A stretch of 64,000 nucleotides of DNA, taken from Paramagnetospirillum magnetotacticum MS-1 (GTDB lineage: Bacteria > Pseudomonadota > Alphaproteobacteria > Rhodospirillales > Magnetospirillaceae). The stretch is taken from the NCBI RefSeq assembly GCF_000829825.1, contig NZ_JXSL01000027.1, forward strand, positions 434,001 to 498,000. Reading direction: 5' to 3'. A model generated the notes under the pieces. The model saw only the letters and a program-made list of their open reading frames with translations. It had not been told where the DNA came from and did not search any database. Both the position numbers and the translations under genes were made by a program. Every line of letters begins with the position of its first letter. Positions within the stretch are counted from its first letter, which is position 1. Of the stretch, positions 53,059 to 61,537 are shown piece by piece.

Positions 53059-53397
53059 TCAGCCCCGGATCTTTTCGGGATTCTGGATGCCCAAGCGCGC
53101 GGCCTCGGTATCGAAGGCCTCGCGATAGAGAGGGAAAGCACGGGTCTTGGAGACGATCTCCCCCGTCCGCGCATGGATATAGTTTTCACGCACCAGCAGA
53201 GGATGCGCGTCCTTGTTGGGGCAGGCGTCACCCTCGGCAATCAGGGCGCGGATCTGGGCGGTCAGCCCGGCGACGTGGCAGGCATCCAGATCGGCTTCCC
53301 CCTGAAGTTCCTCGATCTCGGCCCGCAACTCTTCCAACTCGGCGCGCAGAGCCTCGTTCTCGGCCCGTAATTCTTCCATTTCGTCCAGTTCGCCCAT
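53059..53397 (-). CDS. Small coiled-coil protein of unknown function
   Basis: 112 residues. The first 35 or so are a heptad-rich Glu/Leu coiled coil (MEELRAENEALRAELEELRA), then a region with two cysteines (ADLDACHVAGL, EGDACPNKD) and a basic C-terminal domain with LLVRENYIHARTGEIVSKTR and LGIQNPEKIRG. I do not recognise a named family. The gene starts 3 bases after the HAD dehalogenase stop and is followed 39 bases on by ilvD, so it is probably translated as part of that run. Confidence 0.7.
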   Translation of the reverse strand: MGELDEMEELRAENEALRAELEELRAEIEELQGEADLDACHVAGLTAQIRALIAEGDACPNKDAHPLLVRENYIHARTGEIVSKTRAFPLYREAFDTEAARLGIQNPEKIRG

Positions 53398-53400
53398 GGC

Positions 53401-54078
53401 TCAGCCTCCCAGAATTGCCGGCAACTCGGCCAGACTTGCCACCGTCGCCTTTGTGCCCAGCGGCAATTTCTCCGCCGGAACCTTGTCGCGGTTGATCCAC
53501 ACCACCTGGAAACCGAAAGCGGAGGCACCGCTCACATCCCAGGCATTGGCCGAGACATAGCATACGCTTTCCGGCGCCAAGCCGAAATGGGTGGTAGCCA
53601 GTTGATAAACCAGGGGATCGGGCTTGAAACGCCCCACCGATTGGGCGGACAGAACCGCATCCACCGTGTTTCGAATTCCCGGCATGACCAGCGTGGATTT
53701 CAGCATGGCGAGCGACCCGTTGGATAAAATCGCCATCGGATAGCCCATCTCCCGCAAGCGGTCGAGCGCGCCTTCCGTGTCGGGATAAAGCTCGGGATTG
53801 AGCCATCCCTCCATCAGGCGCAGACGCAAGCCCCGGTCGTCCAGACCGAGCGTGTCCATGGCGAAGTCCAGTGCCTCGTCGGTCAGCCGCCAGAAATCGG
53901 CGTGAACGCCGGGCCGCAACGGCAGCCAGCTCAGTTCCATCTGTCGCTTGCGCCACAACCTCAGCAAGGTATCGGCGCGCTCGCCCAGATCATCGCGCAC
54001 CAATCGGGAAAGACCGTTCAGGTCGAACAGGGTGCCGTAAGCATCGAAGACGCACACCCTGACGGGAGCCAGGGTCAC
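53401..54078 (-). CDS. HAD-superfamily haloacid dehalogenase, type II
   Basis: 225 residues. HAD motifs: VFDAYGTLFD with nucleophile Asp12, AILSNGSLAML (motif II), Lys in VGRFKPDPLVY (motif III) and YVSANAWDVSGASAFG (motif IV, with the Ser/Asn/Asp typical of L-2-haloacid dehalogenases). Hydrolyses carbon-halogen bonds in the family; the natural substrate here is unknown. GTG start at 54078 overlaps the slt stop (GTGA). Confidence 0.88.
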   Translation of the reverse strand: MTLAPVRVCVFDAYGTLFDLNGLSRLVRDDLGERADTLLRLWRKRQMELSWLPLRPGVHADFWRLTDEALDFAMDTLGLDDRGLRLRLMEGWLNPELYPDTEGALDRLREMGYPMAILSNGSLAMLKSTLVMPGIRNTVDAVLSAQSVGRFKPDPLVYQLATTHFGLAPESVCYVSANAWDVSGASAFGFQVVWINRDKVPAEKLPLGTKATVASLAELPAILGG

Positions 54079-56048
54079 GGCTGGGCCTCCGCGGTGCGCC
54101 GTGCCCAGCGCCGCAAATCCGCTTCCAGGGTCGGCCCCGCGGTCTTGCCCAGGCGGCGCCGGTAGACGGCGACGCTTTCCATCACCCTCTGGACATAATT
54201 GCGGGTCTCGCTGAAGGGAATCATTTCCACCCAGTCCACCACATCGGTGCCGTTATCGCGGGGATCGCCATATTCCCTGATCCAGCGGCGCGCCCGGCCC
54301 GGCCCGGCATTGTAGGACGCCAGGGCCAGGATGTAAGACCCCTCGAAATCGTTCACCAGATCACGCAGATAGGCCGAGCCCACCTGCACGTTGAAATTGG
54401 GGTCGTCCAGCTTGTTGACGTGGTATTTCAGGCCGAGCGCCCTGGCCACCTTGGAGGCGGTCGACGGCAGAAGCTGCATCAGTCCCTTGGCCCCGGCCGG
54501 TGATTCGATATCGGCGACGAAGCCGCTTTCCTGGCGGATCAGGGCCAGAACCAAAGCCTTTTCCGGATTGGTCTCGTCGGCATCCAGTTCCGGCACCGGC
54601 CAGCCCGCCTGCACCAGGGTGACGCCCTCGCGATCCGAACGGCGCGCCACGGTCAGCCCCAGATCATGGCGTCCGGTGCGGCTGGCGATCCCCGCCACCA
54701 GGGCACGTTCGCCCGGCGTCTGGACCGTGTCGTTGAGGCGGATCAGGAACGAACGCAGTAATTCGCCCTCTCCCACCTGCATCAGCAAGCGGGCGGCGGC
54801 CACCACATCGCGGCCCTCGAAACGGGCCACATCCTCGGGCGTCGGCTGCGGCTCGTCGGGCAGCGGCCAGTGATGGTCGCCCAGGCGCGAGGCGCCCAGC
54901 TGACCGTAATAGGTGGTGGAATAGCGCGCGGCCCGCGTGTACCAGTCCTTGGCCTTGGCGTCCCCCGAGGCCTCGAAAGCCCGGCCCGCCCAGTAAGCGG
55001 CACGGGCGCGCGAAATGGGATGGCTGGCCCATTCGTGCAACCGGGTGAAGTGATGGATGGCGGTGGTCTTGTCGTCGAGGAAGCGCAAAGCCACCCAACC
55101 GGCCAGGAATTCGGCGTCCACATATTGGGTGCCGCCCTCCAGGCCGTGATCGGCCGCCGCCTGATAGGCCTTGGACACCAAGCCCTTCTGCAGGGCGCGC
55201 CTGGCCAGGATGGCGCGTTCTTGCCACCACAGATCGGGACGGACCTTGTTGCGCGATGGATGGGACAGAAGATCCAGCGCGTCCTCGTCCAGATCCTTCT
55301 GGCGGCGCCAGCGGACGCGCTCGTAGATCAGGCCGGGATCGTCGCGCAAACTGGCGGGGATCGCGTTGATCAGCGGCTCGGGATTGGATTTTCCCGATTG
55401 AAGGGCCAGCCGGGCCTGGGCCACGGCGCGATGGCCCGCATCCACCTTCATGATCATGCGCTGGACCGAGGTTTCCTGACGGTCCCACAGCAGCCGGTCC
55501 AAACGGCGCCAATGGTCCTCGTAGCGCAGATGCTCGCCCAGCAGGTTGAGATACTGCTTTTCCTGAAGCGCCCCGAAACTCTGATTGACCCAGGTGTCGC
55601 GGATGACCTGCACCGCCTGTTCGTCCCGCCCGGCGGCGAACAAAGCGCGGGCGAAGGCCTGCCCGCCATCGGCGGTGGTGGGCGGGTGGCTGTCGAACCA
55701 GGCCAGCACCTGGGCGGTGGGCGTGGCGGCGGTGATGGATTCCTCGGCCCGCTTGGTCATCTGGCTCATCATCGGCCATTCGGGATTGGCATGGATGAAG
55801 GCCGCCAACTGGGCGAAATCGGCTCCCGAGCGTCCCGAGACATAGGCCATCCAGGTCACCAGCCGGGGCAGAACCTTGGACCCTGACTGGCGCGCCAGCC
55901 GGGCTGCTTCGTCGAAATGATCACGCTTGGCCGCCGCGACGGCTTGGCGGGTCAGGGCCATGTCCGCCTCGGCCGAGGCCGGTTGAGGCAGGCCGAGGAC
56001 GATCACAGCGGCGAGGAGGATAGCGGACAGAACCTTCAACGGAGACAT
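54075..56048 (-). CDS. slt: Soluble-type lytic murein transglycosylase
   Basis: Periplasmic enzyme cutting the glycan strand to 1,6-anhydroMurNAc ends. 657 residues: signal peptide to about 27 (LGLPQPASAEA), a long alpha-helical superhelical domain (about 30-480), and a C-terminal SLT domain with catalytic Glu in LALIRQESGFVADIES and PAGAKGLMQLLPSTASKVA, then LASYNAGPGRARRW. Similar in size to E. coli Slt70. First gene of a minus-strand run; divergent from dapA. Confidence 0.94.
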   Translation of the reverse strand: MSPLKVLSAILLAAVIVLGLPQPASAEADMALTRQAVAAAKRDHFDEAARLARQSGSKVLPRLVTWMAYVSGRSGADFAQLAAFIHANPEWPMMSQMTKRAEESITAATPTAQVLAWFDSHPPTTADGGQAFARALFAAGRDEQAVQVIRDTWVNQSFGALQEKQYLNLLGEHLRYEDHWRRLDRLLWDRQETSVQRMIMKVDAGHRAVAQARLALQSGKSNPEPLINAIPASLRDDPGLIYERVRWRRQKDLDEDALDLLSHPSRNKVRPDLWWQERAILARRALQKGLVSKAYQAAADHGLEGGTQYVDAEFLAGWVALRFLDDKTTAIHHFTRLHEWASHPISRARAAYWAGRAFEASGDAKAKDWYTRAARYSTTYYGQLGASRLGDHHWPLPDEPQPTPEDVARFEGRDVVAAARLLMQVGEGELLRSFLIRLNDTVQTPGERALVAGIASRTGRHDLGLTVARRSDREGVTLVQAGWPVPELDADETNPEKALVLALIRQESGFVADIESPAGAKGLMQLLPSTASKVARALGLKYHVNKLDDPNFNVQVGSAYLRDLVNDFEGSYILALASYNAGPGRARRWIREYGDPRDNGTDVVDWVEMIPFSETRNYVQRVMESVAVYRRRLGKTAGPTLEADLRRWARRTAEAQP

Positions 56049-56189
56049 CCAGTGGGATCATTCAATCGGAGGCGCATTCTAGAGGCCTCGCACAAGGCCT
56101 TTCAAGCCGAACCGCTTTCACGGCAATGACGAAGAGAGGGACGACGGGAATCCTACACCCGATTTCCCTGTAATTGGCGCATGGTCGTC

Positions 56190-56218
56190 TTGCTCCGGCT
56201 TGCGGTTGCGGCTAATGT
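56190..56218 (+). promoter_or_regulatory. Possible promoter for dapA
   Basis: TTGCTC at 56190-56195 and TAATGT at 56213-56218 are 17 bases apart, 38 bases before the dapA start. Weak -35, fair -10; pattern only. Confidence 0.3.
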
Positions 56219-56256
56219 CCCAAGCTCTTTCGACCACCCCATTTGGGAAGACTGCC

Positions 56257-57129
56257 ATGTTCAAGGGATCCATCACCGCTCTCATCACCCCCTTCCGCAA
56301 CGGGAGCGTGGACGAGAAAGCGTTCCAGGATCTCGCCGCCTGGCAGATCGCCGAGGGCACCCATGCCCTGGTTCCCTGCGGCACCACCGGCGAGTCCCCC
56401 ACTCTGTCGCATGACGAGCATCATCGCGTGGTGGAACTGTGCATCGAAGTGGCCCGCGGCAAGGTTCCGGTCATTGCCGGTACCGGTTCCAACTCCACGG
56501 ACGAGGCCGTTGCGCTGACCCGTCATGCCAAGAAGGCCGGAGCCGACGCCGCCCTGGTGGTGGCGCCCTATTACAACAAGCCCTCCCAGGAAGGCCTGTT
56601 CCGCCATTTCGAGGCCATCGCCACGTCGGTGGACATCCCGATCATTGTCTACAACATCCCCGGCCGCTCGGTGATCGACATCAGCGTCGAGACCTTCGTG
56701 CGCCTGTCGGCCCTGCCCAATATCGCGGGCATCAAGGACGCCACCGCCGATCTGGCGCGGCCCTTGCGCATCCGCGCCGCCCTGGGCGAGCGGCTTTGCC
56801 AGTTGTCGGGCGAGGACGCCACCGCCATCGCCTTCAACGCCCAGGGCGGCGTGGGCTGCATCTCGGTGACCTCCAATATCGCGCCCAAGCTGTGCTCCCA
56901 GATGCAGAATGCCTGGGCGGCCCGCGACTTCGCCACCTGCGACGCGCTGAACAAGAAGCTCATGCCGCTCCATGACGCCCTGTTCTGCGAGACCAGCCCG
57001 GCTCCGGTGAAATACGCCGCCAGCCTGCTGGGCAAGTCCACCCCCGACGTGCGCCTGCCCCTTGTCCCGGCCAGCGAGAATGCCCGCCACCGGGTCGAGG
57101 CGGCCATGAAGGCCGCTGGCCTGATCTGA
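56257..57129 (+). CDS. dapA: 4-hydroxy-tetrahydrodipicolinate synthase
   Basis: First committed step to diaminopimelate and lysine: condenses pyruvate with aspartate semialdehyde. 290 residues. Pyruvate motif [15 protein letters not shown], catalytic Tyr in [13 protein letters not shown], Schiff-base Lys in [11 protein letters not shown], and Arg of [13 protein letters not shown] region. ATG at 56257 gives the family start [13 protein letters not shown]. Followed by a strong hairpin and then smpB. Confidence 0.96.
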   Translation: MFKGSITALITPFRNGSVDEKAFQDLAAWQIAEGTHALVPCGTTGESPTLSHDEHHRVVELCIEVARGKVPVIAGTGSNSTDEAVALTRHAKKAGADAALVVAPYYNKPSQEGLFRHFEAIATSVDIPIIVYNIPGRSVIDISVETFVRLSALPNIAGIKDATADLARPLRIRAALGERLCQLSGEDATAIAFNAQGGVGCISVTSNIAPKLCSQMQNAWAARDFATCDALNKKLMPLHDALFCETSPAPVKYAASLLGKSTPDVRLPLVPASENARHRVEAAMKAAGLI

Positions 57130-57131
57130 AC

Positions 57132-57168
57132 ACCCTGTCCCGATGAGCCTCGCTCATCGGGACAGGGT
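57132..57168 (+). terminator. 16-bp perfect stem after dapA
   Basis: ACCCTGTCCCGATGAG and CTCATCGGGACAGGGT form a perfect 16-bp stem around the loop CCTCG, starting 2 bases after the dapA stop. A second stem GGCCC-AAA-GGGCC follows at 57171-57183. There is no T tract, so factor-dependent termination, attenuation or transcript 3' protection are all possible. Confidence 0.6.
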
Positions 57169-57184
57169 TAGGCCCAAAGGGCCG

Positions 57185-57235
57185 CGCGCCTAATGGCGCG
57201 GGAGGCAAGGGCGCACGGCGCCCGCCCGCCGCCTG
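57185..57235. repeat. GC-rich palindrome module before smpB
   Basis: CGCGCC-TAAT-GGCGCG (57185-57200) then GGGCGC-ACG-GCGCCC (57209-57223) followed by CGCCCGCCGCC. On the other strand of 42675-42697 the same sequence of stems occurs (CGCGCC-TA-type palindrome, then GGGCGCCC, then CGCCGCGG), suggesting two members of one dispersed family. Confidence 0.55.
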
Positions 57236-57261
57236 AGGGACATAGTAGAAAGGATAAAGTC

Positions 57262-57723
57262 ATGGTGCTCCCCGGCCACGTCGCCGCACAGAACCGCCGG
57301 GCACGCCACGAATACTTCATCGTGAGCGAGGTCGAGGCCGGCATCATGCTGGTCGGAACTGAGGTCAAGTCCCTGCGGGTCGGCAAAGGCAACATCAACG
57401 AAGCCTTTGCCGGCCCCATGCAGGGCGAGCTTTACCTGTTCAACGCCTATATTCCCGAATACCAGTCCAAGATGCCCTTCCCGCACGAAACGCGGCGGCC
57501 CAGAAAGCTGCTGCTGCACAAGCGCGAGATGGCCAAGCTGATGAGCGCCATCGCCAAGGACGGCATGACCCTGGTGCCGCTGGACATCCATTTCGCTCAA
57601 AGGGGCATCGCCAAGGTCCAGTTGGGTCTGGCCAAGGGCAAGAAGCTGCATGACAAGCGCGAAGCCATCAAGGAGCGGGATTGGAACCGCGACAAGGCCC
57701 GCCTGATGCGCGACAAGGGCTAA
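57262..57723 (+). CDS. smpB: SsrA-binding protein
   Basis: Binds tmRNA for rescue of stalled ribosomes. 153 residues. [38 protein letters not shown] and the C-terminal tail with [19 protein letters not shown] are characteristic. ATG at 57262 preceded by GAAAGGA. The tmRNA gene itself was not seen in the window. dapA-smpB neighbours are common in alphaproteobacteria. Confidence 0.96.
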   Translation: MVLPGHVAAQNRRARHEYFIVSEVEAGIMLVGTEVKSLRVGKGNINEAFAGPMQGELYLFNAYIPEYQSKMPFPHETRRPRKLLLHKREMAKLMSAIAKDGMTLVPLDIHFAQRGIAKVQLGLAKGKKLHDKREAIKERDWNRDKARLMRDKG

Positions 57724-57760
57724 GCCCCCATCTCTTGGGCATGACGCCCGGAAACAGACC

Positions 57761-58402
57761 ATGACCGATAAAGACAAGCTGACCGCCGCCAAGGAGAAAT
57801 GGGCCCGCGAAGGCCGCGCCCTGACCGGCGAGAAGACCACACCCGCCGCCCGCCGCCTGCCGCCCGGCCAGAGGGAGACCGTCGATTTTCCCGTCCTCGA
57901 CCTGGGCGACCAGCCCAATCTTACGACGCGGGACTGGACTTTGAGCGTCGGCGGCATGGTGGACAATCCCATCCGCTGGGATTGGCAGACCTTCATGGCC
58001 CAGCCCCAGACCGAACTGGTCACCGACATCCATTGCGTCACCACCTGGTCGCGCTACGACAACACATGGGCAGGTGTCTCGGCCAAACATCTTCTCAAGA
58101 TGGTCCGGCCGCGCAAGAACGTGCGCTTCCTGCTGTTGCGCAGCTTCGACGGCTACACCACCAATATTCCCCTGGCGCGCTTCGATGATTCCGACGTGCT
58201 TCTGGCCCATTCCTGGCAGGGCCAGCCCTTGAGCCGCGATCATGGCGGGCCGGTCCGCGCGGTGATCCCCAAGCTGTATTTCTGGAAAAGCGCCAAATGG
58301 CTGCGCCACATCACCTTCTCCGACCACGACACCCCCGGATACTGGGAATTGCGCGGCTATCACGGGGAAGGCGATCCGTGGAAGGAAGAGCGCTACAGCT
58401 GA
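57761..58402 (+). CDS. Sulfite-oxidase-fold molybdopterin oxidoreductase (YuiH-like)
   Basis: 213 residues of the oxidoreductase molybdopterin-binding domain. The cofactor Cys is in VTDIHCVTTWSRYDNTWAG (Cys94 or so), with WTLSVGGMVDNPIRWDW and GGPVRAVIPKLYFWKSAKWL as other family blocks. No signal peptide or Tat motif, unlike MsrP, so it is expected in the cytosol. Substrate not known. 37 bases after smpB. Confidence 0.85.
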   Translation: MTDKDKLTAAKEKWAREGRALTGEKTTPAARRLPPGQRETVDFPVLDLGDQPNLTTRDWTLSVGGMVDNPIRWDWQTFMAQPQTELVTDIHCVTTWSRYDNTWAGVSAKHLLKMVRPRKNVRFLLLRSFDGYTTNIPLARFDDSDVLLAHSWQGQPLSRDHGGPVRAVIPKLYFWKSAKWLRHITFSDHDTPGYWELRGYHGEGDPWKEERYS

Positions 58403-58415
58403 TCGGGCCGGAGCC

Positions 58416-59318
58416 TCAGAGGACGATGCCCGCCTGACCCAGGCGCTCGACCAGTTGGATCTCGGCTTCGGGGGCCAGGGCCACCAAGGGCGGCCGTACC
58501 CGCCGCCAGCCATATTCCCCGGTGCGCCGCGCCGTCAGGGCCTTGAGCGCGGCGATGAGCGGCATGCCCTCCATGATGGCGCGGAACACCCCCAGATCAG
58601 CCTGCAAGCGCTCGGCCTCAGGCTCCTGCCAGCGTCGCCACAGATCCAGCATGGCCGGGCCGTGGATATTGGCGTTGGCGCTGATACAGCCCGCCCCTCC
58701 GGCCCGCATCACCGGCAGGATGAAGCGTTCGGTACCCGAGAACACCTTGAAGCCGGGATAGGCCCGGCACATGGTCTCCATATTGGCCAGATCGCCCGAG
58801 GAATCCTTGATTCCCACCACGGTTGCGGGATAGGCGGCCAGCAGGCGCTCGATCAGCCCATGGGTGATGGGAATCTGGCTCTGCTGCGGGAAATGGTAGA
58901 GATAGAGCCGAAGGCGGTCGTCGCCCACCCGCTCGATAACCTCGGCAAAGGCGGCAAACAGCCCGTCCTCGCTGGGATTCTTGTAATAGAAGGGCGGCAG
59001 CATCAGAACGCCGCCGCAACCCCGCTTGACCGCATGGCTGGTCAAGGCCACGGAATCGCTCAGCGCGCAGCATCCCGTTCCCGGCATGACGCGGCCCATG
59101 TCCAGACCCGCCCCGACCAAGGCATCGAGCAACTCCACCTTTTCCGCCACGCCCAGGGAATTGCCTTCGCTGGTGGTGCCGAACGGCGCCAAGCCCAGTC
59201 CCTGGCCCATCAGATGACGGGCGAGACCGACGAACAGCGGCAGATGAGGCATCAACGTATTGGTGAAGGGGGTGAGGACGGGGGCAAGGACGCCGTCCAG
59301 CGTGCCGGGATTGCTCAT
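58416..59318 (-). CDS. DapA-family aldolase/lyase, not the lysine-pathway enzyme
   Basis: 300 residues of the class I pyruvate aldolase family. Schiff-base Lys in VVGIKDSSGDLANM, Tyr in LYLYHFPQQSQ, and pyruvate loop APFGTTSEGNSLG, where SEG replaces the GES of DapA. This suggests another substrate, for example a 2-keto-3-deoxy sugar acid or 4-hydroxy-2-oxoglutarate. A true dapA lies 1.3 kb away. Divergent from glycerate 2-kinase with 63 bases between, so the two may share a pathway (inference). Confidence 0.82.
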   Translation of the reverse strand: MSNPGTLDGVLAPVLTPFTNTLMPHLPLFVGLARHLMGQGLGLAPFGTTSEGNSLGVAEKVELLDALVGAGLDMGRVMPGTGCCALSDSVALTSHAVKRGCGGVLMLPPFYYKNPSEDGLFAAFAEVIERVGDDRLRLYLYHFPQQSQIPITHGLIERLLAAYPATVVGIKDSSGDLANMETMCRAYPGFKVFSGTERFILPVMRAGGAGCISANANIHGPAMLDLWRRWQEPEAERLQADLGVFRAIMEGMPLIAALKALTARRTGEYGWRRVRPPLVALAPEAEIQLVERLGQAGIVL

Positions 59319-59381
59319 GGGTCGTTTCCGCTGTCTACTGGTGTGACCATTGAGCCCACAAAGAGGGACGGAGTCCAGAAG

Positions 59382-60617
59382 ATGAGCATTCTGCGGCGCA
59401 TGTTCGAAGCGGCGGTCGAGACGGCCAAGCCGTCGCTGTGCCTGCCGCCCGCCCTGCCCGCTCCGCCGCCGGGCCGCACCCTGGTGATCGGCGCGGGCAA
59501 GGCCGCCGCCGCCATGGCCCGCTCCGTGGAAGACAACTGGACCGGCCCGTTGTCCGGTCTGGTGGTCACCCGCTATGGCCATTCGGTGCCGACCCGGCGC
59601 ATCGAGGTGGCCGAAGCCGCCCATCCCGTGCCCGATGCCGCTGGCGCGGCCGCCGCGGCCCGCATGATCGAGATGCTGGGGACAGTGGGACCCGACGATC
59701 TGGTCCTGTGCCTGATCTCGGGCGGCGGTTCGGCACTCCTGGCCTGCCCGGCTCCCGACATCACCCTGACGGAAAAGCAGAGCCTGACCGGAGCGCTGCT
59801 GCGATCGGGCGCGGCCATCGGCGAAATCAATTGCGTGAGAAAGCACCTCTCCGCCGTCAAGGGCGGCCGCCTCGCGGCCCTGGCCGCCCCGGCGCGTCTG
59901 GTGACACTGGCCATCTCCGACGTGCCCGGCGACGATCCTTCGGTGATCGCCTCGGGCCCCACGGTGCCCGATCCCACCACCCTGGACGAGGCGCGGGGCG
60001 TGCTGGCCAAGTACGGTATTACCCCCTCACCGGCCATTGCCGCCCGCCTCATTGATCCGGCGGCGGAAACGCCGAAGACGCTATCCCAGGCCGAATATCA
60101 CCTGATCGCCACGCCCCAGCGCTCGCTGGAGGCCGCTGCCCTAGTGGCGGCGCGGGCCGGATTCATGCCGTTGCTGCTGGGCGACGCCCTGGAAGGCGAG
60201 GCCCGCGAAATGGCCAAGGTCATGGCCGGTATCGTCAGATCCATCCGCGCCCATCAGCAGCCGGTTCCCATGCCTGCGGTGATCCTTTCGGGCGGCGAGG
60301 CCACCGTCACCATCCGGGGCATAGGCAAGGGCGGTCCCAACGCGGAATTCGCCCTGGCCCTGGCCTTGGCCCTCAAGGACACCCAGGGTGTCGACGCCAT
60401 CGCCTGCGATACCGACGGCATCGACGGCACCGAGGATAATGCCGGGGCCCTGATCACACCCGACACCTTGGAGCGGGCGAGATCGCGCGGACTTCATGCG
60501 GAAGATTATCTTCGCGAGAACGATTCTTACGGTTTTTTCAATGCGTTGGGCGATCTTGTTAAGATTGGACCCACGCTGACCAACGTCAACGACTTCAGAG
60601 CGATCCTGGTGCGATGA
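59382..60617 (+). CDS. Glycerate 2-kinase (MOFRL family; TtuD/GckA)
   Basis: Phosphorylates D-glycerate to 2-phosphoglycerate, a step from glyoxylate, tartrate or serine routes. 411 residues. Begins MSILRRMFEAAVETAKPS; contains TLVIGAGKAAAAMARSVED, LCLISGGGSALLACPAPD, the INCVRKHLSAVKGGRLA block and C-terminal MOFRL region ACDTDGIDGTEDNAGAL. Older databases call this hydroxypyruvate reductase. The open frame extends far upstream without similarity; GGAG 8 bases before the ATG supports the start. Overlaps the next gene by ATGA. Confidence 0.92.
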   Translation: MSILRRMFEAAVETAKPSLCLPPALPAPPPGRTLVIGAGKAAAAMARSVEDNWTGPLSGLVVTRYGHSVPTRRIEVAEAAHPVPDAAGAAAAARMIEMLGTVGPDDLVLCLISGGGSALLACPAPDITLTEKQSLTGALLRSGAAIGEINCVRKHLSAVKGGRLAALAAPARLVTLAISDVPGDDPSVIASGPTVPDPTTLDEARGVLAKYGITPSPAIAARLIDPAAETPKTLSQAEYHLIATPQRSLEAAALVAARAGFMPLLLGDALEGEAREMAKVMAGIVRSIRAHQQPVPMPAVILSGGEATVTIRGIGKGGPNAEFALALALALKDTQGVDAIACDTDGIDGTEDNAGALITPDTLERARSRGLHAEDYLRENDSYGFFNALGDLVKIGPTLTNVNDFRAILVR

Positions 60618-61537
60618 TCCTACCCTTCGACACGTCCCTGGCGCTGAAACTGGTGCCGCTTTATCTGCTGATGGGGATCGGCTTTGTGCTGGGACGATTT
60701 GGCGGGGTCAAGGGCCAGGATCTCGGCCGCCTCGCCCTGTTCGTGCTGTCACCCGCCGTGGTGTTCAAGGGTTTCGTCACCGCCGATCTTAGGGGAGCGC
60801 TTCTGGCCCTGCCCTTCGTGGTCTTCGGCCTGTGCTCCGTGGTGGCGCTGCTCACCGCGCCCCTGGCGGGCCGGTTCTGGAAGGACGGGCGCGAGCGCAT
60901 CGCCGCCTTCACCAGCGGTACTGGCAACACCGGCTTCTTCGGCATTCCCGCCTGCCTGGCCCTGGTGGGGCCGGACTCCCTGCCCTATGTGGTGATGGTA
61001 TCGTTCGGCGCCACGGCTTACGAGAATTCAGTGGGCTTTTACACCGTGGCCCGCGCCGAGGCCTCGGTGGGCGGAGCCTTGATGCGGGTGCTGAAATATC
61101 CCGGCCTGCATGCCTGCTGGCTGGGAGCCGCGCTCAATCTGTCGGGCCTCAAGGTGCCCGTCCAGGTGATGCAGGCCGTGGACCTGTTGTCTGGCGGTTT
61201 CGTACCGGTGGGCATGATGATCGTCGGGCTGGGTCTGGCCCAGTTACGCTCGCTCCGCCTGGATTTCGGCTTCACCGCCTTTACCTTCGCGTTGAAATTC
61301 GCCCTATGGCCCGCCTTGGCCCTGGGCTTTGTCTGGCTGGACAAAGGCTGGCTGCATGTCTTCGGGCGGGTCGGGCATCAGGTTCTGCTGATCGAATCCC
61401 TGGTGCCGCTGGCCGCCGTCACGGTGGTGCACGCCAATTTGCGCAACATCCACCCCGACCGCGCCGCCATTGCCGTCGCCGCCAGCACCCTGTTCGCCCT
61501 GGTCTGGCTGCCTGTGGTGTATTCAAGGGCATTCTAG
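60614..61537 (+). CDS. AEC-family transporter
   Basis: 307 residues with about ten membrane helices in the auxin-efflux-carrier fold. Motif GTGNTGFFGIPACLAL in the centre and VPVGMMIVGLGLAQLRSL in the second half are typical; family members move malonate, lactate-type acids or amino acids. Coupling to the glycerate kinase start (ATGA) suggests organic-acid transport. It converges on the mini-chemoreceptor gene, the two overlapping by four bases. Confidence 0.87.
   Translation: MILPFDTSLALKLVPLYLLMGIGFVLGRFGGVKGQDLGRLALFVLSPAVVFKGFVTADLRGALLALPFVVFGLCSVVALLTAPLAGRFWKDGRERIAAFTSGTGNTGFFGIPACLALVGPDSLPYVVMVSFGATAYENSVGFYTVARAEASVGGALMRVLKYPGLHACWLGAALNLSGLKVPVQVMQAVDLLSGGFVPVGMMIVGLGLAQLRSLRLDFGFTAFTFALKFALWPALALGFVWLDKGWLHVFGRVGHQVLLIESLVPLAAVTVVHANLRNIHPDRAAIAVAASTLFALVWLPVVYSRAF

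Noticed and set aside
58455-59381. Long N-terminal extension of the glycerate 2-kinase frame
   Set aside because: The open frame extends 309 codons upstream, but this part is antisense to the DapA-like aldolase and lacks similarity; the ATG at 59382 has a ribosome site and gives the family N-terminus.
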